A DNA stretch of 64,000 nucleotides from RGIG4097 sp964599875 (GCA_964599875.1 CAZRHE010000005.1:1-64000); one strand, 5' to 3'; numbered from the stretch's first letter, positions 23,928 through 34,299 are shown. Notes: generated by a model not told the origin, from the sequence alone. Program-made: numbers and translations.

Positions 23928-24736
23928 TGAAAAAGATTTACGGCGAGAGAAGTGATTTGCCCATCGAGGTTATCAAAAACGGCGTGTATCGTCTTGACGA
24001 ATTCGGCGGCACGAACTGTTATCTCATCGTCGGCACCGAAAAAGCAATGCTTATCGATTGCGGAACGGGATTTTGCGATATGAGAGGGGCGGTCAGAAAA
24101 ATTACCTCTCTCCCAATAATTGCGGTCGCAACTCACGGACATCTCGATCATATGGGCGGAAAAGGGCAATTCGAAAAGATTTATATCCCTAAAAAAGATA
24201 TTCGTCCGCTGAATAACATAATGTATTCGGTTTTTATGCGGAAAATGTTCGTTTCGTTCAACAAAAGTGTGACGGAGAAAGGATTTTGCGCAAAAGACGT
24301 CCTAAAACCCGAATTTAAGACCGAAACCATAGGTTTCGACGAGAATACGAAATTCGACCTCGGCGGAAAAATCATCACCGTCAAGGAAACTCCGGGGCAT
24401 ACGCTCGGCTCGGTCGCGCTCGTGGACGAAACCGACAAGATTGTTTTCAGCGGGGATAACGTGTGCGACGCTTTGTGGATGATGCTCCCCGGTGCGACGT
24501 CGCTTGAAGAATGGCTTCCGTCCGCGGAATGGTTGTACGAAATGAGTTTGACTTATTCCGTCTACTGGGGACATAGAAAACCGAAACTCGAAAGCGAGTA
24601 TATTGCGACGATTGTTAAGTGGGGGAAAGAAATCCTTGCCAACACGAAACGAAATACGCTCTTTTACAAGATGAAACAGTATCCCGACCAAAGCGACGGA
24701 ATTATCTATCGCACTGATAAGGTTTTCAAGAAGTAA
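23927..24736 (+). CDS. MBL-fold metallohydrolase
   Basis: A 269-residue metallo-beta-lactamase-fold hydrolase. Metal ligands are visible as H70, H72, D74 and H75 (THGHLDHMGG), a later histidine in TPGHTLGS and an aspartate in FSGDNV. The start at 23927 is the ATG overlapping the thiI stop (TGATG); the in-frame TTG just before is not needed. The specificity is unknown; the family spans glyoxalase II-like, lactonase and nuclease enzymes. Last gene of the pheS unit: its stop touches the stop of the convergent penicillin-binding protein gene, and its terminator lies inside that gene. Confidence 0.88.
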   Translation: MKKIYGERSDLPIEVIKNGVYRLDEFGGTNCYLIVGTEKAMLIDCGTGFCDMRGAVRKITSLPIIAVATHGHLDHMGGKGQFEKIYIPKKDIRPLNNIMYSVFMRKMFVSFNKSVTEKGFCAKDVLKPEFKTETIGFDENTKFDLGGKIITVKETPGHTLGSVALVDETDKIVFSGDNVCDALWMMLPGATSLEEWLPSAEWLYEMSLTYSVYWGHRKPKLESEYIATIVKWGKEILANTKRNTLFYKMKQYPDQSDGIIYRTDKVFKK

Positions 24737-27019
24737 TCAGTTTACGAATACGGATTTTTCCACAATTCCCAAAACTATGTTTTGGGAATTTTTGTTTTTT
24801 ATCGTCGCTTTTAACGCGTATTTTACGGGTGCGCCTATCGATAACGGATTGTCTACGACGGTCACGAAAATACGATTATCCGTATAAGTTATAAGCACGC
24901 CGTCGCAATAAACGGATGAGTTTTCTCTGTTTTTGAGTTTGCCGTCCTCCGAATATGCGGACAAATCGGCGGGGAGAGTGAATACGATTTTTTCGCCGAT
25001 AGCGTCAACCCTTGAAAGTTCGTAATCGTAAACGCTTTCGGGTGAAAACTCGATTATTGCTTTGCCGTTTGCCACAGACACTGAAAAATCAACGGATGCG
25101 CTTTCAAATGCGGAATTGTTTGAAGATATCTCGTCCGCGACTTTGAATATTTCGGATTTCACGAATTTCGACGGAGTGCAGTTGTTTGCAAGCGTGACCG
25201 ACTTGTTTTTGAGCGTTGAATATAAATCCACGTTTTCCGTTTTCACCGTTGTCGGCGCCTTAAAATCAGCGGGATAGTAGTTCGAATAAATTTCTTGATA
25301 TACGCGCTTTGCGTGCATCGTTGGATGACCGCCTCCCGTTTCGTCCCCGCCGTGCCAAACAACGAGGGTATGGCGGGAAGTGTAAGACGCACACCAAGCG
25401 TCGTTATCCGTCGTCCCCGTCTTTGCCGCAATCGTATACGGCAGGACGGATAGGGTTTTTGCCGTGCCGTCTTTCACCGTGTCTATAAGGCAATCAGTGA
25501 GCAAATAAGCCGTATTTTCATCTATCACTTTATAGAATTTAACCGTGTTAGAATACACTTTTTTGTCGTTTAGCGTAACGTAGTCGACGTAAGACGGTGA
25601 CGAAAGCGTTCCGCCGTTTGCAAGTGCGGAATACGCCGTAGCGATTTCAAGTGTCGTGTTTCCTTTTTTGGTCGCGCCGAGTGCAAGCGTTAAATTTTCA
25701 TCTGCGTCGGACAGAGATAATCCGAACTTTTTGCCGTAATATAGCATTTTGTTTTCGCCTAAATACGAGCCGATTTTCACTGCGACGGTGTTTATGGATT
25801 TCTTGATTGCATCGCGCGGAGCGACGTCCCCGTAGTATACGTTTTCGTAGTTTTGAGGAGTCCAATCTCCAAAAGTCGTTTTTTCGTCTAACAGCGGAGT
25901 TGCCAAAGTTATGAGGTTTTCTTGCAAGGCGGGCGCATAAACAACGAGAGGTTTTAACGTCGAGCCCGCTTGACGGGATACGGGATATCCTGCCGATGAA
26001 AAATGCGCGACCACCTTGTTTTCCGAATTATCCACGATTATACTTTCGTTATCCGTGTTTTCGGATTTGAAATTCAATGCGTTTTTGCTTTCTTTTTCCA
26101 GCGCGGATTGCAGTTTTCTATCCATATTCGTGTAGATTTTGTAGCCTGAATTGTCAAGTTGATAACGAGTTATCCCGAGATTCCCGGTGACTTCCTCGAT
26201 AACTCGGTCGATATAAAAATCGTGATTTGCGGATTGCGACTTATTTACGACGATTTTTTCGCTTATTGCGTCGTCGTATTCCTCGCTTGAAATATAGCCC
26301 TCGTTTAGCATAACCGAAAGCACGAGATTTCGTCTTTTTTCAGCGTTTTCGACGCTGTTTAGAGGGGAGTATTTCTTCGGATTTTTGACGATTCCCGCAA
26401 GAGTTGCGCATTGCGACAGCGTAAGAGCGTCGGGAGTGCAACCGAAATACAATCTGCTTGCGTCCTTTACGCCGTATGCGCCCGACCCGAAATAGATGAC
26501 GGAGAGATACATGGAAAGGATTTCGTCTTTTGAATATTCTTCTTCGATTTTCATTGCGATTGCCATTTCGTTAATTTTGCGTTTGAAGGATTTTTCTGCG
26601 GTTAGATGCGTGTTTTTCACGAGTTGTTGGGTGATTGTGGACGCACCCTCGACGAGTTTACCTTGCTTTACGTTTTCGACCGTAGCACCGAGAATTCGAT
26701 AGGTGTCTATGCCGTCGTGGGAATAAAAACGCTTGTCTTCGAGCGCAACGAAAGCCTTTTTGAGATTTTCGGGGACTTCGTCGGGGGAGAGATAACTATC
26801 CGAAATATATTCTATTTCCTTTCCGTCGCTATCGAAGAAAACGGGAACGTTTTTCCCTTCGGGAAGCAGTGACGCGTCGACTGTTTTCCCGTCCGCCCAG
26901 AGAGAAAAACATATGAGAATTATCCCCGCGCAAAGCACCAAAACGCCGAGTGCGAGAGAAAATCCGCCTATGAGGGAAAAGAAAAGGTTTCGTTTGAAAA
27001 TAAAATGCGATTTTTTCAT
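24737..27019 (-). CDS. Class A penicillin-binding protein (PBP1A-like)
   Basis: A 760-residue bifunctional peptidoglycan synthase. An N-terminal anchor (about 12-40) is followed by the glycosyltransferase 51 domain (about 60-240) with the catalytic glutamate E94 in ALEDKRFYSHDGID and the QQLVKN motif. The transpeptidase domain (about 290-590) has S353-x-x-K356 (GSTLKP), S408-I-N410 and K533-T-G535. The last 170 residues are a strand-rich extension. It polymerises glycan strands and crosslinks peptides on the outer membrane face. The gene is convergent with the MBL hydrolase gene at its 3' end and divergent from miaB at its 5' end. No strong Shine-Dalgarno is seen before the ATG. Confidence 0.95.
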   Translation of the reverse strand: MKKSHFIFKRNLFFSLIGGFSLALGVLVLCAGIILICFSLWADGKTVDASLLPEGKNVPVFFDSDGKEIEYISDSYLSPDEVPENLKKAFVALEDKRFYSHDGIDTYRILGATVENVKQGKLVEGASTITQQLVKNTHLTAEKSFKRKINEMAIAMKIEEEYSKDEILSMYLSVIYFGSGAYGVKDASRLYFGCTPDALTLSQCATLAGIVKNPKKYSPLNSVENAEKRRNLVLSVMLNEGYISSEEYDDAISEKIVVNKSQSANHDFYIDRVIEEVTGNLGITRYQLDNSGYKIYTNMDRKLQSALEKESKNALNFKSENTDNESIIVDNSENKVVAHFSSAGYPVSRQAGSTLKPLVVYAPALQENLITLATPLLDEKTTFGDWTPQNYENVYYGDVAPRDAIKKSINTVAVKIGSYLGENKMLYYGKKFGLSLSDADENLTLALGATKKGNTTLEIATAYSALANGGTLSSPSYVDYVTLNDKKVYSNTVKFYKVIDENTAYLLTDCLIDTVKDGTAKTLSVLPYTIAAKTGTTDNDAWCASYTSRHTLVVWHGGDETGGGHPTMHAKRVYQEIYSNYYPADFKAPTTVKTENVDLYSTLKNKSVTLANNCTPSKFVKSEIFKVADEISSNNSAFESASVDFSVSVANGKAIIEFSPESVYDYELSRVDAIGEKIVFTLPADLSAYSEDGKLKNRENSSVYCDGVLITYTDNRIFVTVVDNPLSIGAPVKYALKATIKNKNSQNIVLGIVEKSVFVN
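24764..24800 (+). terminator. Terminator inside the convergent PBP gene
   Basis: Perfect 12-bp arms (AATTCCCAAAAC/GTTTTGGGAATT), 3-nt loop, then TTTTGTTTTTT on the plus strand. It ends the pheS-to-MBL transcript but encodes C-terminal residues of the penicillin-binding protein on the other strand. The reverse strand lacks a T-run. Confidence 0.88.
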
Positions 27020-27030
27020 TGAAATTAGTG

Positions 27031-27059
27031 TTGTCTTATCTTAAAAATTTATGTATAAT
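27031..27059 (+). promoter_or_regulatory. Promoter of miaB-mutS-mutL
   Basis: TTGTCT (27031-27036), 17-bp spacer, TATAAT (27054-27059), in the region shared with the divergent PBP gene. Confidence 0.7.
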
Positions 27060-27113
27060 ATAAAATTATTAAAGTATCGTGCGGACATATGCCCGTGCGC
27101 GCACGCGAGGAAT

Positions 27114-28466
27114 ATGAAATACAGAATCAATACCTACGGTTGTCAGATGAACGTACACGAATCCGAAAAAATCGCGGGCATTCTCGAGAAGTTAGGCTAC
27201 GAAGAGAGTGTGGGCGGCGAGGCGGATATCGTCGTTTTCAATACTTGTTGCATTAGAGATACCGCAGAGCGTAGGGCTCTCGGAAATATCGGCGTTGTTA
27301 AGTCCGAAAAAAAGGCGAATCCGGATATGATTATCGCGGTCGTCGGTTGTATGACGCAGCAGGACGGCGCCGCGGATAGCATTAAAAACAGATATCCTTA
27401 CGTGGATATAGTTCTTGGCACGAGAAATCTCGACAAACTCGAAGAAGAAATTTTGAAAGTGCGCAGCGCGCGAGAAAAGAAGAGAAAAAACGATAAGAGA
27501 TATCGTTGTTTCGACACCTCCCTTCCCGCCGATTATTTGTCCATAGACGAAAATTTGCCTCAAACGAGGACGAGTTATCCGAACGCATGGGTGAATATCA
27601 TCTACGGTTGCAACAACTTTTGCAGTTATTGCATAGTGCCGTACGTGAGAGGAAGGGAATTATCGAGAGATAAAAGCAAGATTTTGGACGAGGTGAAGCG
27701 CGCAATCGACGCGGGTTACGGCGAAATCACTTTGCTTGGACAAAACGTCAATTCTTACGGAAACGATATCGCGGACGAAGACGTGAATTTTGCATCCTTA
27801 CTTCGCGATATCGACAAAATAGACGGCAAATTCCGCTTGCGTTTTATGACGTCGCACCCGAAAGACCTCAGCGAAGAAGTCGCGGACGTCATGGCAAGTT
27901 CCGCTAAAATTTGCTCGAATTTGCACTTGCCCGTTCAAAGCGGCTCGAATAAGGTTTTGAAAGATATGAATCGCCGCTACACGCGCGAGCACTATTTCGA
28001 CCTTATCGATATGCTCCGCGACAAAATGCCGAATATCGGAATTACGACGGATATCATGGTGGGGTTCCCGACCGAAACCGAAGAGGATTTCGAGGATACC
28101 ATGGACCTCGTGCGCAGGGTGAGATATTCTAACGCTTTCACGTTCATATACTCTCCGCGAAAGGGCACTCCCGCCGCCAAAATAGAGCAAATTCCGTATG
28201 AAATCAAAAAGCGTAGAATAGGCGAACTCATCAAGTTGCAAAACTCCATAACCAAGGAATTGTCCGAAGAATATATCGGCGGAGTGTACGAAGTCCTCGT
28301 TGAAGACGTATCTCCCAAAAACGACGGTATGGTTTGCGGCCGTACCGAAAGCGGCAGACTCGTCACTTTCAACGGCACGAAAGAGAATATAGGCAAATTC
28401 GAAAACGTACTTATTAAAGAATCCAAATCGGCGTCACTTTTCGGCGTCGTCGTAGGTGAAAAATGA
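27114..28466 (+). CDS. miaB: tRNA methylthiotransferase MiaB
   Basis: A 450-residue radical SAM enzyme that adds the methylthio group to i6A37 of tRNAs reading UNN codons. The start at 27114 (MKYRINTYGCQMN) has GCGAGG just upstream; the longer frame from 27051 overlaps the promoter. The N-terminal methylthiotransferase domain has cluster cysteines C10, C45 and C79. The radical SAM cluster is C166, C170 and C173 (GCNNFCSYC). A TRAM domain closes the protein (about 385-450). The substrate modification is made by MiaA, encoded 5 kb downstream. It overlaps mutS by 4 bp. Confidence 0.96.
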   Translation: MKYRINTYGCQMNVHESEKIAGILEKLGYEESVGGEADIVVFNTCCIRDTAERRALGNIGVVKSEKKANPDMIIAVVGCMTQQDGAADSIKNRYPYVDIVLGTRNLDKLEEEILKVRSAREKKRKNDKRYRCFDTSLPADYLSIDENLPQTRTSYPNAWVNIIYGCNNFCSYCIVPYVRGRELSRDKSKILDEVKRAIDAGYGEITLLGQNVNSYGNDIADEDVNFASLLRDIDKIDGKFRLRFMTSHPKDLSEEVADVMASSAKICSNLHLPVQSGSNKVLKDMNRRYTREHYFDLIDMLRDKMPNIGITTDIMVGFPTETEEDFEDTMDLVRRVRYSNAFTFIYSPRKGTPAAKIEQIPYEIKKRRIGELIKLQNSITKELSEEYIGGVYEVLVEDVSPKNDGMVCGRTESGRLVTFNGTKENIGKFENVLIKESKSASLFGVVVGEK

Positions 28467-31096
28467 AATCCGTATCAGGTAAAGACAAAAATTCGCTATC
28501 TCCTATGATGCAAAGATACTTTGCAATCAAAGAAGAATATCCCGATTGCCTGCTGTTTTTTAGGCTGGGCGACTTTTACGAGATGTTTTTCGAGGATGCG
28601 GTGACCGCCTCGAGAGTGCTCGACTTGACTTTGACGGGGAGAAATTGCGGGCTCGAAGAGCGCGCGCCTATGTGCGGCGTCCCTTATCACGCAGTCGAAA
28701 CGTATATCCGTCGTCTTATAGATTCGGGATATAGGGTTGCCATTTGCGAGCAACTCAACGACCCGTCCACAACGAAAGGCATGCTCGACCGCGACGTCGT
28801 GAGAGTGGTCACTCCGGGGACTGTCATGGAAGAAGAAATCCTTGATGAAAAATCTTCGAATTATCTTGTATCCGTGTACACGGACAAGGACGGATTCGGC
28901 TTGGCTTGGGCGGATATCAGCACGGGTGAATTCAATCTTTTCGAGGGCGAAGGGGAGAATTTCGAGAGTAAAATCGGCGATTTGCTGTCAACCATTCAGC
29001 CGTCTGAAATCGTGTCTAACGAGGATTTCATTTCGAGATATTCGAGGATAAATTATTTCCTTTCCACCGAAAAACGCCCTAAATGCTATCACGATTTCGC
29101 ATATTCTTATTCGAGTGCGTATAAAAAACTTTGTCGCGCGCTCGGCGTGAATACTCTGGCGTCGTTTGAATGCGACGGCAAAGAAAAAGCGGTTTCCGCG
29201 GCAGGCGGACTTTACGAATATCTTGAACAAACCCAAAAACGCGCACTTGCACAAATGGATTCTTTGACTTTCATCAGAGATAAATCATTTATGGTGCTCG
29301 ACGGCGCGACAAGACGAAATCTCGAACTCACTTCGCGTGCGCGCGACGGAAAGCGTCAAGGCTCCCTTCTTTACGTCCTCGACCGCACGAAAACCGCTAT
29401 GGGCGCAAGAATGATTCGTAGATTTATCGAACAACCTTTGCAAGACCTCGACAAAATCAATCTCCGCCTCGACGCCGTCGAAAGTTTGGTGGGTTCAAGG
29501 CAGAGTAGAGAGCGTTTGTCCTCTTTGCTTGCGGACGCAAAGGATTTGGAAAGACTTTCCGCGCGACTTGCTTACGGCAACGCAACCCCCAAAGATTTGC
29601 TGTCCATTGCGGATACGCTCACGATTATTCCCGCCGTCAAAGAGGAACTGAAATCCCTCGGCGGAACTTTGATTAAGAATATAAACAAGGCGATTTATCC
29701 GCTGAAAGAAGAGTGTTCGGTCCTAAATTCCGCTCTCGATCGCGAAAAAGTGGTTTCGTATAGAAACGGCGGATATATAAAGATCGGATACGACAACACT
29801 CTCGACGAACTTCGCAACATAAACAACACTGCAAAGGCTTGGATATCCGAACTCGAAGCAAGAGAAAAAGAGGCGACGGGCATTAAAACTCTCAAAATCG
29901 GATTTAATAAAGTTTTTGGCTACTATATCGAAGTGTCGAAATCCTTCGTTGATAAAGTGCCTTATCGCTACGAGAGAAAACAAACGCTCGTCGGCGGTGA
30001 GAGATATATAACCGCGGAACTCAAACAAATCGAGGAAAAAGTGCTGTCCGCAGAAAGCGGAGCGACTGCACTCGAAGAGAAAATTTTCGCGGAACTCAAA
30101 CAAATGCTCATCGCAGTGCTGTCAGAACTTCAATCGAGCGCAAGAGCATTGGCATCCCTCGACGCACTCTTATCCTTTGCGGTGGTGTCGGCGACGAATA
30201 AGTACGTAAAGCCGACTATCAACAAAAAAGTTAACGCAATAAATATCGTCGGCGGAAGACATCCCGTCGTCGAAACCCTGCTCGATAAGGGGTCGTACGT
30301 CCCGAACGACACTTTGCTCGACACGGGCGACAATCGCACGATGGTCATCACGGGGCCGAATATGGCGGGGAAAAGCACTTATATGCGTCAAGTCGCACTC
30401 ATCACGCTGATGGCGCATATCGGTTGTTTCGTGCCGGCGACGTCCGCGGAAATTTCCTTGACTGACAGAATTTTCACTCGTATAGGCGCAAGCGACGACT
30501 TGTCGGGCGGACAAAGTACGTTTATGGTTGAGATGATTGAAGTTGCAACCATACTAAACTACGCAACCTCGTCGAGTTTGCTCGTCCTTGACGAAATAGG
30601 CAGAGGCACTTCGACTTTCGACGGACTCAGTATTGCGTGGGCAGTGCTCGAATACATAACCAAAAACGTGAAAGCGAAGACGCTGTTTGCAACTCACTTC
30701 CACGAACTTACAGAACTCGAAGACCTCGAAGGCGTCAAAAATTACCGCGTTCTCGTGAGTGAGAGAGGGGATAGCATAATATTCCTTCACAAAATCGCAA
30801 GAGGAGGTGCGTCGAGAAGTTTCGGAATAGAAGTCGCGTCCCTCGCTGGCGTCATAAAACCCGTCGTAGAACACGCAAAACGCATTATGGCAAGCCTTGA
30901 AGAGGATGCGAAAAACAGAGATACGAACGAAGTTATGCTGTCGTCCGCCAAAAATACGAAAACCGCTCAAGTCAGCCTTTTCGACGTGCAAACAAGCGAA
31001 ATCGAAGAGGAAATCCGCGCTCTTAACGTGGATGCGTTGACGCCGTTGCAGGCATTGACGATTTTGTCGGACATGAAGAAGAAGTTGGAGGAGTGA
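28463..31096 (+). CDS. mutS: DNA mismatch repair protein MutS
   Basis: An 877-residue mismatch sensor of normal length. The mismatch-recognition domain is at the N-terminus, with the FYEMF motif (about residues 36-40: GDFYEMFFEDA) that stacks on the mispaired base. Connector, lever and clamp domains follow, then the ATPase with Walker A GPNMAGKS (631-638) and the dimer interface DDLSGGQSTFMVEM. ATP binding converts it to a sliding clamp that recruits MutL. The ATG overlaps the miaB stop by 4 bp and mutL starts one base after its own stop. Confidence 0.97.
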   Translation: MKSVSGKDKNSLSPMMQRYFAIKEEYPDCLLFFRLGDFYEMFFEDAVTASRVLDLTLTGRNCGLEERAPMCGVPYHAVETYIRRLIDSGYRVAICEQLNDPSTTKGMLDRDVVRVVTPGTVMEEEILDEKSSNYLVSVYTDKDGFGLAWADISTGEFNLFEGEGENFESKIGDLLSTIQPSEIVSNEDFISRYSRINYFLSTEKRPKCYHDFAYSYSSAYKKLCRALGVNTLASFECDGKEKAVSAAGGLYEYLEQTQKRALAQMDSLTFIRDKSFMVLDGATRRNLELTSRARDGKRQGSLLYVLDRTKTAMGARMIRRFIEQPLQDLDKINLRLDAVESLVGSRQSRERLSSLLADAKDLERLSARLAYGNATPKDLLSIADTLTIIPAVKEELKSLGGTLIKNINKAIYPLKEECSVLNSALDREKVVSYRNGGYIKIGYDNTLDELRNINNTAKAWISELEAREKEATGIKTLKIGFNKVFGYYIEVSKSFVDKVPYRYERKQTLVGGERYITAELKQIEEKVLSAESGATALEEKIFAELKQMLIAVLSELQSSARALASLDALLSFAVVSATNKYVKPTINKKVNAINIVGGRHPVVETLLDKGSYVPNDTLLDTGDNRTMVITGPNMAGKSTYMRQVALITLMAHIGCFVPATSAEISLTDRIFTRIGASDDLSGGQSTFMVEMIEVATILNYATSSSLLVLDEIGRGTSTFDGLSIAWAVLEYITKNVKAKTLFATHFHELTELEDLEGVKNYRVLVSERGDSIIFLHKIARGGASRSFGIEVASLAGVIKPVVEHAKRIMASLEEDAKNRDTNEVMLSSAKNTKTAQVSLFDVQTSEIEEEIRALNVDALTPLQALTILSDMKKKLEE

Positions 31097-31097
31097 T

Positions 31098-33020
31098 ATG
31101 CCGAAAATTAACGTACTCGACCCAAGCGTATTCAATATGATTTCGGCAGGCGAAGTGGTCGAAAGACCCGCGTCAGTCGTGAAAGAACTCGTCGAAAACT
31201 CAATCGATGCGGGGGCGACGTCTATCGATATAACAATCGAGGAAGGCGGACTTAAACGTATTCAAATCAGCGACGACGGAATAGGAATCGCAAAAGAAGA
31301 CTTGCGTACGGCGTTTTTGCCTCACGCAACTAGCAAACTTACGAGGATTTCGGATCTCGATACGCTTTCTTCGCTCGGTTTCAGAGGAGAGGCGCTTGCA
31401 AGCATAGCGTCCGTATCCGAAGTTACTCTCGTATCTCGCGCAATAAATTCAGAAAATGCCAATAGAATATCGATTTCAGGCGGAAAAGTCGTCGAAGAAA
31501 GAGTGGATAGCAGGGCTGTCGGCACAATTATCACGGTGGATAACTTGTTTTTCAACACTCCCGCGCGCCTTAAATTTATGAAATCCGCAAGCGCGGAGCA
31601 AAAAGCAGTGCTGTCTACCGTGCAAAAACTCGTGCTTGCAAATCCGAGCGTATCCATTTCCCTTTACGGCGCGGACTGCACGCTTCTTACGCACGAGGGC
31701 GGAGATTTACTCGACGCCATAACCTCGGTTTACGGCATAGAGGTTGCGGATAAACTTGAAAAAATCGACTATGCGCAAGCGGGCGTACAAATCAAAGGAT
31801 ATACGTCGCGCACAGATTTCACGAAACCCACTCGCACGTGGCAAACTTACGTAGTCAACGGTAGAGCGGTCGAAAACAAGGATTTATTACTTGCAATCGA
31901 CAAATCATACGAAGGACGCCTCGTAAAACACAATTATCCCGTCGTCGTTTTGGAAATTTTATTGCCTTTCGACGAGGTGGATATCAACGTTCATCCGCGC
32001 AAATCCGAGGTCAGATTCCGCGACAAAAACAGAGTTTTCAGCGCGGTTTATCACGCGATTGGCGAAACTCTCGACCGACTTTGTTTAGATACGTCGTTTG
32101 CAAAACGCGATTCCGAACCCGAATATAATCCCGCGTTTGCAAGGGAGGACAGCAATCCTGCGAGCAATTTCGGTTATAGACTGCAAAACTACGAACAGCA
32201 ACGCATAAATACGTCCGCACTTTACGGCGTCGGCAGACAAAATCCCGGTAGACTTGCAGAAAGCCAAGTCGGCGCGTTTAGAAAATCGCAATCGACAGAT
32301 TTCGACGATTTATATTCGACTGCAAGCGATAATGACGACGAAAATTCGGCGATTCAGCCGAAATCTTCGGGATTATCCGCAATTGTAGACGAAATTCCGC
32401 GCGACGGATACCAATATTTTGCGAATAGTTATAATCAAAATAACCGCTTTGACGGAAAAATCGTCGGTCAAATTTTCGATACTTATATTATCGTAGAAAG
32501 GGACGGTTTCGTGTACGTCATAGACCAGCACGCCGCTCACGAAAGAGTTTTATATGAAAAAATCGCGGCAAAACTTGAATCTAAATACGTACAACAACTT
32601 CTCGTGCCGTACAAATTCAAATTGACCGAGGAAGAAAGAGAATATTTTGAAAAGATTTTGCCGAGCCTTAACGATATGGGTTTCGACGTCGAAAAGAAGT
32701 TCGACAGTTATTACGTCTACGCCGTGCCAGAGCCCGTGTCGAGAATGGACGTCAAGGCATTTATGAACGAACTTTTCAAAAATATGTTATCGGACGGCGA
32801 TTTGAAGTTAATAGATATCGTCAAAAACAACGTTTGCCAACAAGCGTGCAAGGCGGCAATCAAGGGCGGCGATGCGCTCACGCGCGAGCAAATCGAGGAA
32901 TTAATCGTCGGACTGATGGATGAAAACGGAAAATTGCCAGATAAATGTCCTCACGGCAGACCCGCGATTATCTCATTCACGAAAAAAGACGTCGAAAAGG
33001 CGTTTAAGCGTATCGTGTAA
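31098..33020 (+). CDS. mutL: DNA mismatch repair protein MutL
   Basis: A 640-residue GHKL ATPase and nicking endonuclease. The N-terminal ATPase has VVKELVENSIDAGATSI and DDGIGI motifs plus GFRGEAL. A disordered linker (about 340-450) leads to the C-terminal dimerisation domain with the metal-binding endonuclease motif DQHA-x2-E-x4-E starting at D476. That motif marks the MutH-independent repair used by most Firmicutes. GGAG precedes the ATG, which is one base after the mutS stop. A possible weak terminator-like repeat (ATAGGCG/CGCCTAT) lies at 33140-33165. Confidence 0.97.
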   Translation: MPKINVLDPSVFNMISAGEVVERPASVVKELVENSIDAGATSIDITIEEGGLKRIQISDDGIGIAKEDLRTAFLPHATSKLTRISDLDTLSSLGFRGEALASIASVSEVTLVSRAINSENANRISISGGKVVEERVDSRAVGTIITVDNLFFNTPARLKFMKSASAEQKAVLSTVQKLVLANPSVSISLYGADCTLLTHEGGDLLDAITSVYGIEVADKLEKIDYAQAGVQIKGYTSRTDFTKPTRTWQTYVVNGRAVENKDLLLAIDKSYEGRLVKHNYPVVVLEILLPFDEVDINVHPRKSEVRFRDKNRVFSAVYHAIGETLDRLCLDTSFAKRDSEPEYNPAFAREDSNPASNFGYRLQNYEQQRINTSALYGVGRQNPGRLAESQVGAFRKSQSTDFDDLYSTASDNDDENSAIQPKSSGLSAIVDEIPRDGYQYFANSYNQNNRFDGKIVGQIFDTYIIVERDGFVYVIDQHAAHERVLYEKIAAKLESKYVQQLLVPYKFKLTEEEREYFEKILPSLNDMGFDVEKKFDSYYVYAVPEPVSRMDVKAFMNELFKNMLSDGDLKLIDIVKNNVCQQACKAAIKGGDALTREQIEELIVGLMDENGKLPDKCPHGRPAIISFTKKDVEKAFKRIV

Positions 33021-33375
33021 CGTAATTGTCGTGACAAATATTAATATTAAGTCGTAGCGTTTCTATCGAAACTGAAATGTAACGACGACGCAAACGTCAC
33101 GGCGATTGTAGAAAAACTTACGGCAAAACGAAAATGCAAATAGGCGCAATCAAAATCCCGCCTATTATATATAAGGATATATTATATTTATATATAGTGA
33201 TATAAGAATCTATCAATATAATAAGACGCGTAGCAATCATCACGCGGTGACACAACACCGCTGCAATTATCATCACGAACAAAACGATATTGCGATTTTA
33301 TAAAAAGCAATCGCAATAATCACGGATAGTAACAAAATAGACAAATCAATTGTCGCAAGACGAAAAACGAACGAA
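33021..33375. other. Noncoding gap between mutL and miaA
   Basis: 355 bases without a gene. It holds an ATAGGCG/CGCCTAT inverted repeat (33140-33165), a very AT-rich stretch with repeated TATATA (33165-33200), a CGGTG/CACCG hairpin flanked by two related GCAATyATCAtCACG segments (33220-33280), and an ATTGCGATT/AATCGCAAT inverted repeat (33289-33317). No convincing promoter or RNA gene is visible. Confidence 0.5.
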
Positions 33376-34299
33376 ATGAATCTTCAACCAATATACGTAC
33401 TCGGACCTACGGCGTCCGGAAAATCCGAATTTGCATACAGGCTCGCAAAAGCATGTGACAGCGTCGTCATATCGGCGGACAGCATGCAGATTTATCGCGG
33501 ACTTGACGTGGGAACTGCCAAAGAGCCGAAAGAAAGACGGGATGAAATCGAATATAAACTCATCGATTTTTTGCCGAGCACTGCAGAATATTCGGTTGCG
33601 GAATTTGCAGAGAGAGCGAAAAAAGAAATCGCATCCGCACTCGAGCGTGGGAAATTGCCGATAATAGTTGGCGGCACGGGATTATATTTTGAGTCGCTCT
33701 TTTATCCGTTGAGTTTCGGACGAACGGGCAAAAACGATGAAATTCGCACTCAGCTTGAAAAAGAACTTGAAGATTTCGGCGCAGAGTATCTTCACTCGAA
33801 ACTTGAAGAAATCGACTTCGAAACCGCAAATAAACTTCACGTAAACGATACGAAAAGAGTAATTCGCGCGTTGGAAATCGCATTAAGCGGTGATAAAACG
33901 AAATCAGAAATCGTCGATTATCGAGTTTCACCCGACGTAATCGCGGTCGGATTCAATACCGAGCGCTCCGTGTTATACGATAGAATCAACGCTCGCGTGG
34001 ACGAAATGTTCGACCACGGACTTGTAAACGAGGTATATTCCGTCGGCACTTTCAACTGTCAAAGCATGAAAGCAATCGGATATAAGGAATTTGCGGATTT
34101 CGCACCGAATAAGGATGCGAACGGAAATTTCGTCTTGAAACCCGAAGAAATCGACGAAATCAAGGAAAAAATCAAGAAAAATACGAGAAATTACGCAAAA
34201 AGACAACTAACTTGGTTCAGACGATACGATTTTGTGCGTTGGTTTGAATGTGGGAATTTTGACGACGCTCTTGCTTTCGTCCTTGAAAAACTGAACTGA
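33376..34299 (+). CDS. miaA: tRNA dimethylallyltransferase MiaA
   Basis: A 307-residue enzyme that transfers the dimethylallyl group to A37 of tRNAs reading UNN codons, giving the substrate for MiaB. The P-loop GPTASGKS (10-17) binds the pyrophosphate, and the family segment SADSMQIYRGLDVGTAK follows at about 34-50. GGTGLYFESL and the C-terminal RNTRNYAKRQLTWFRR complete the signature. No Shine-Dalgarno is seen, which is unusual here; the start is set by the family N-terminus. Gene order with the downstream YnbB-like gene resembles the Bacillus miaA-ynbB neighbourhood, but hfq is not present between them. Confidence 0.95.
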   Translation: MNLQPIYVLGPTASGKSEFAYRLAKACDSVVISADSMQIYRGLDVGTAKEPKERRDEIEYKLIDFLPSTAEYSVAEFAERAKKEIASALERGKLPIIVGGTGLYFESLFYPLSFGRTGKNDEIRTQLEKELEDFGAEYLHSKLEEIDFETANKLHVNDTKRVIRALEIALSGDKTKSEIVDYRVSPDVIAVGFNTERSVLYDRINARVDEMFDHGLVNEVYSVGTFNCQSMKAIGYKEFADFAPNKDANGNFVLKPEEIDEIKEKIKKNTRNYAKRQLTWFRRYDFVRWFECGNFDDALAFVLEKLN

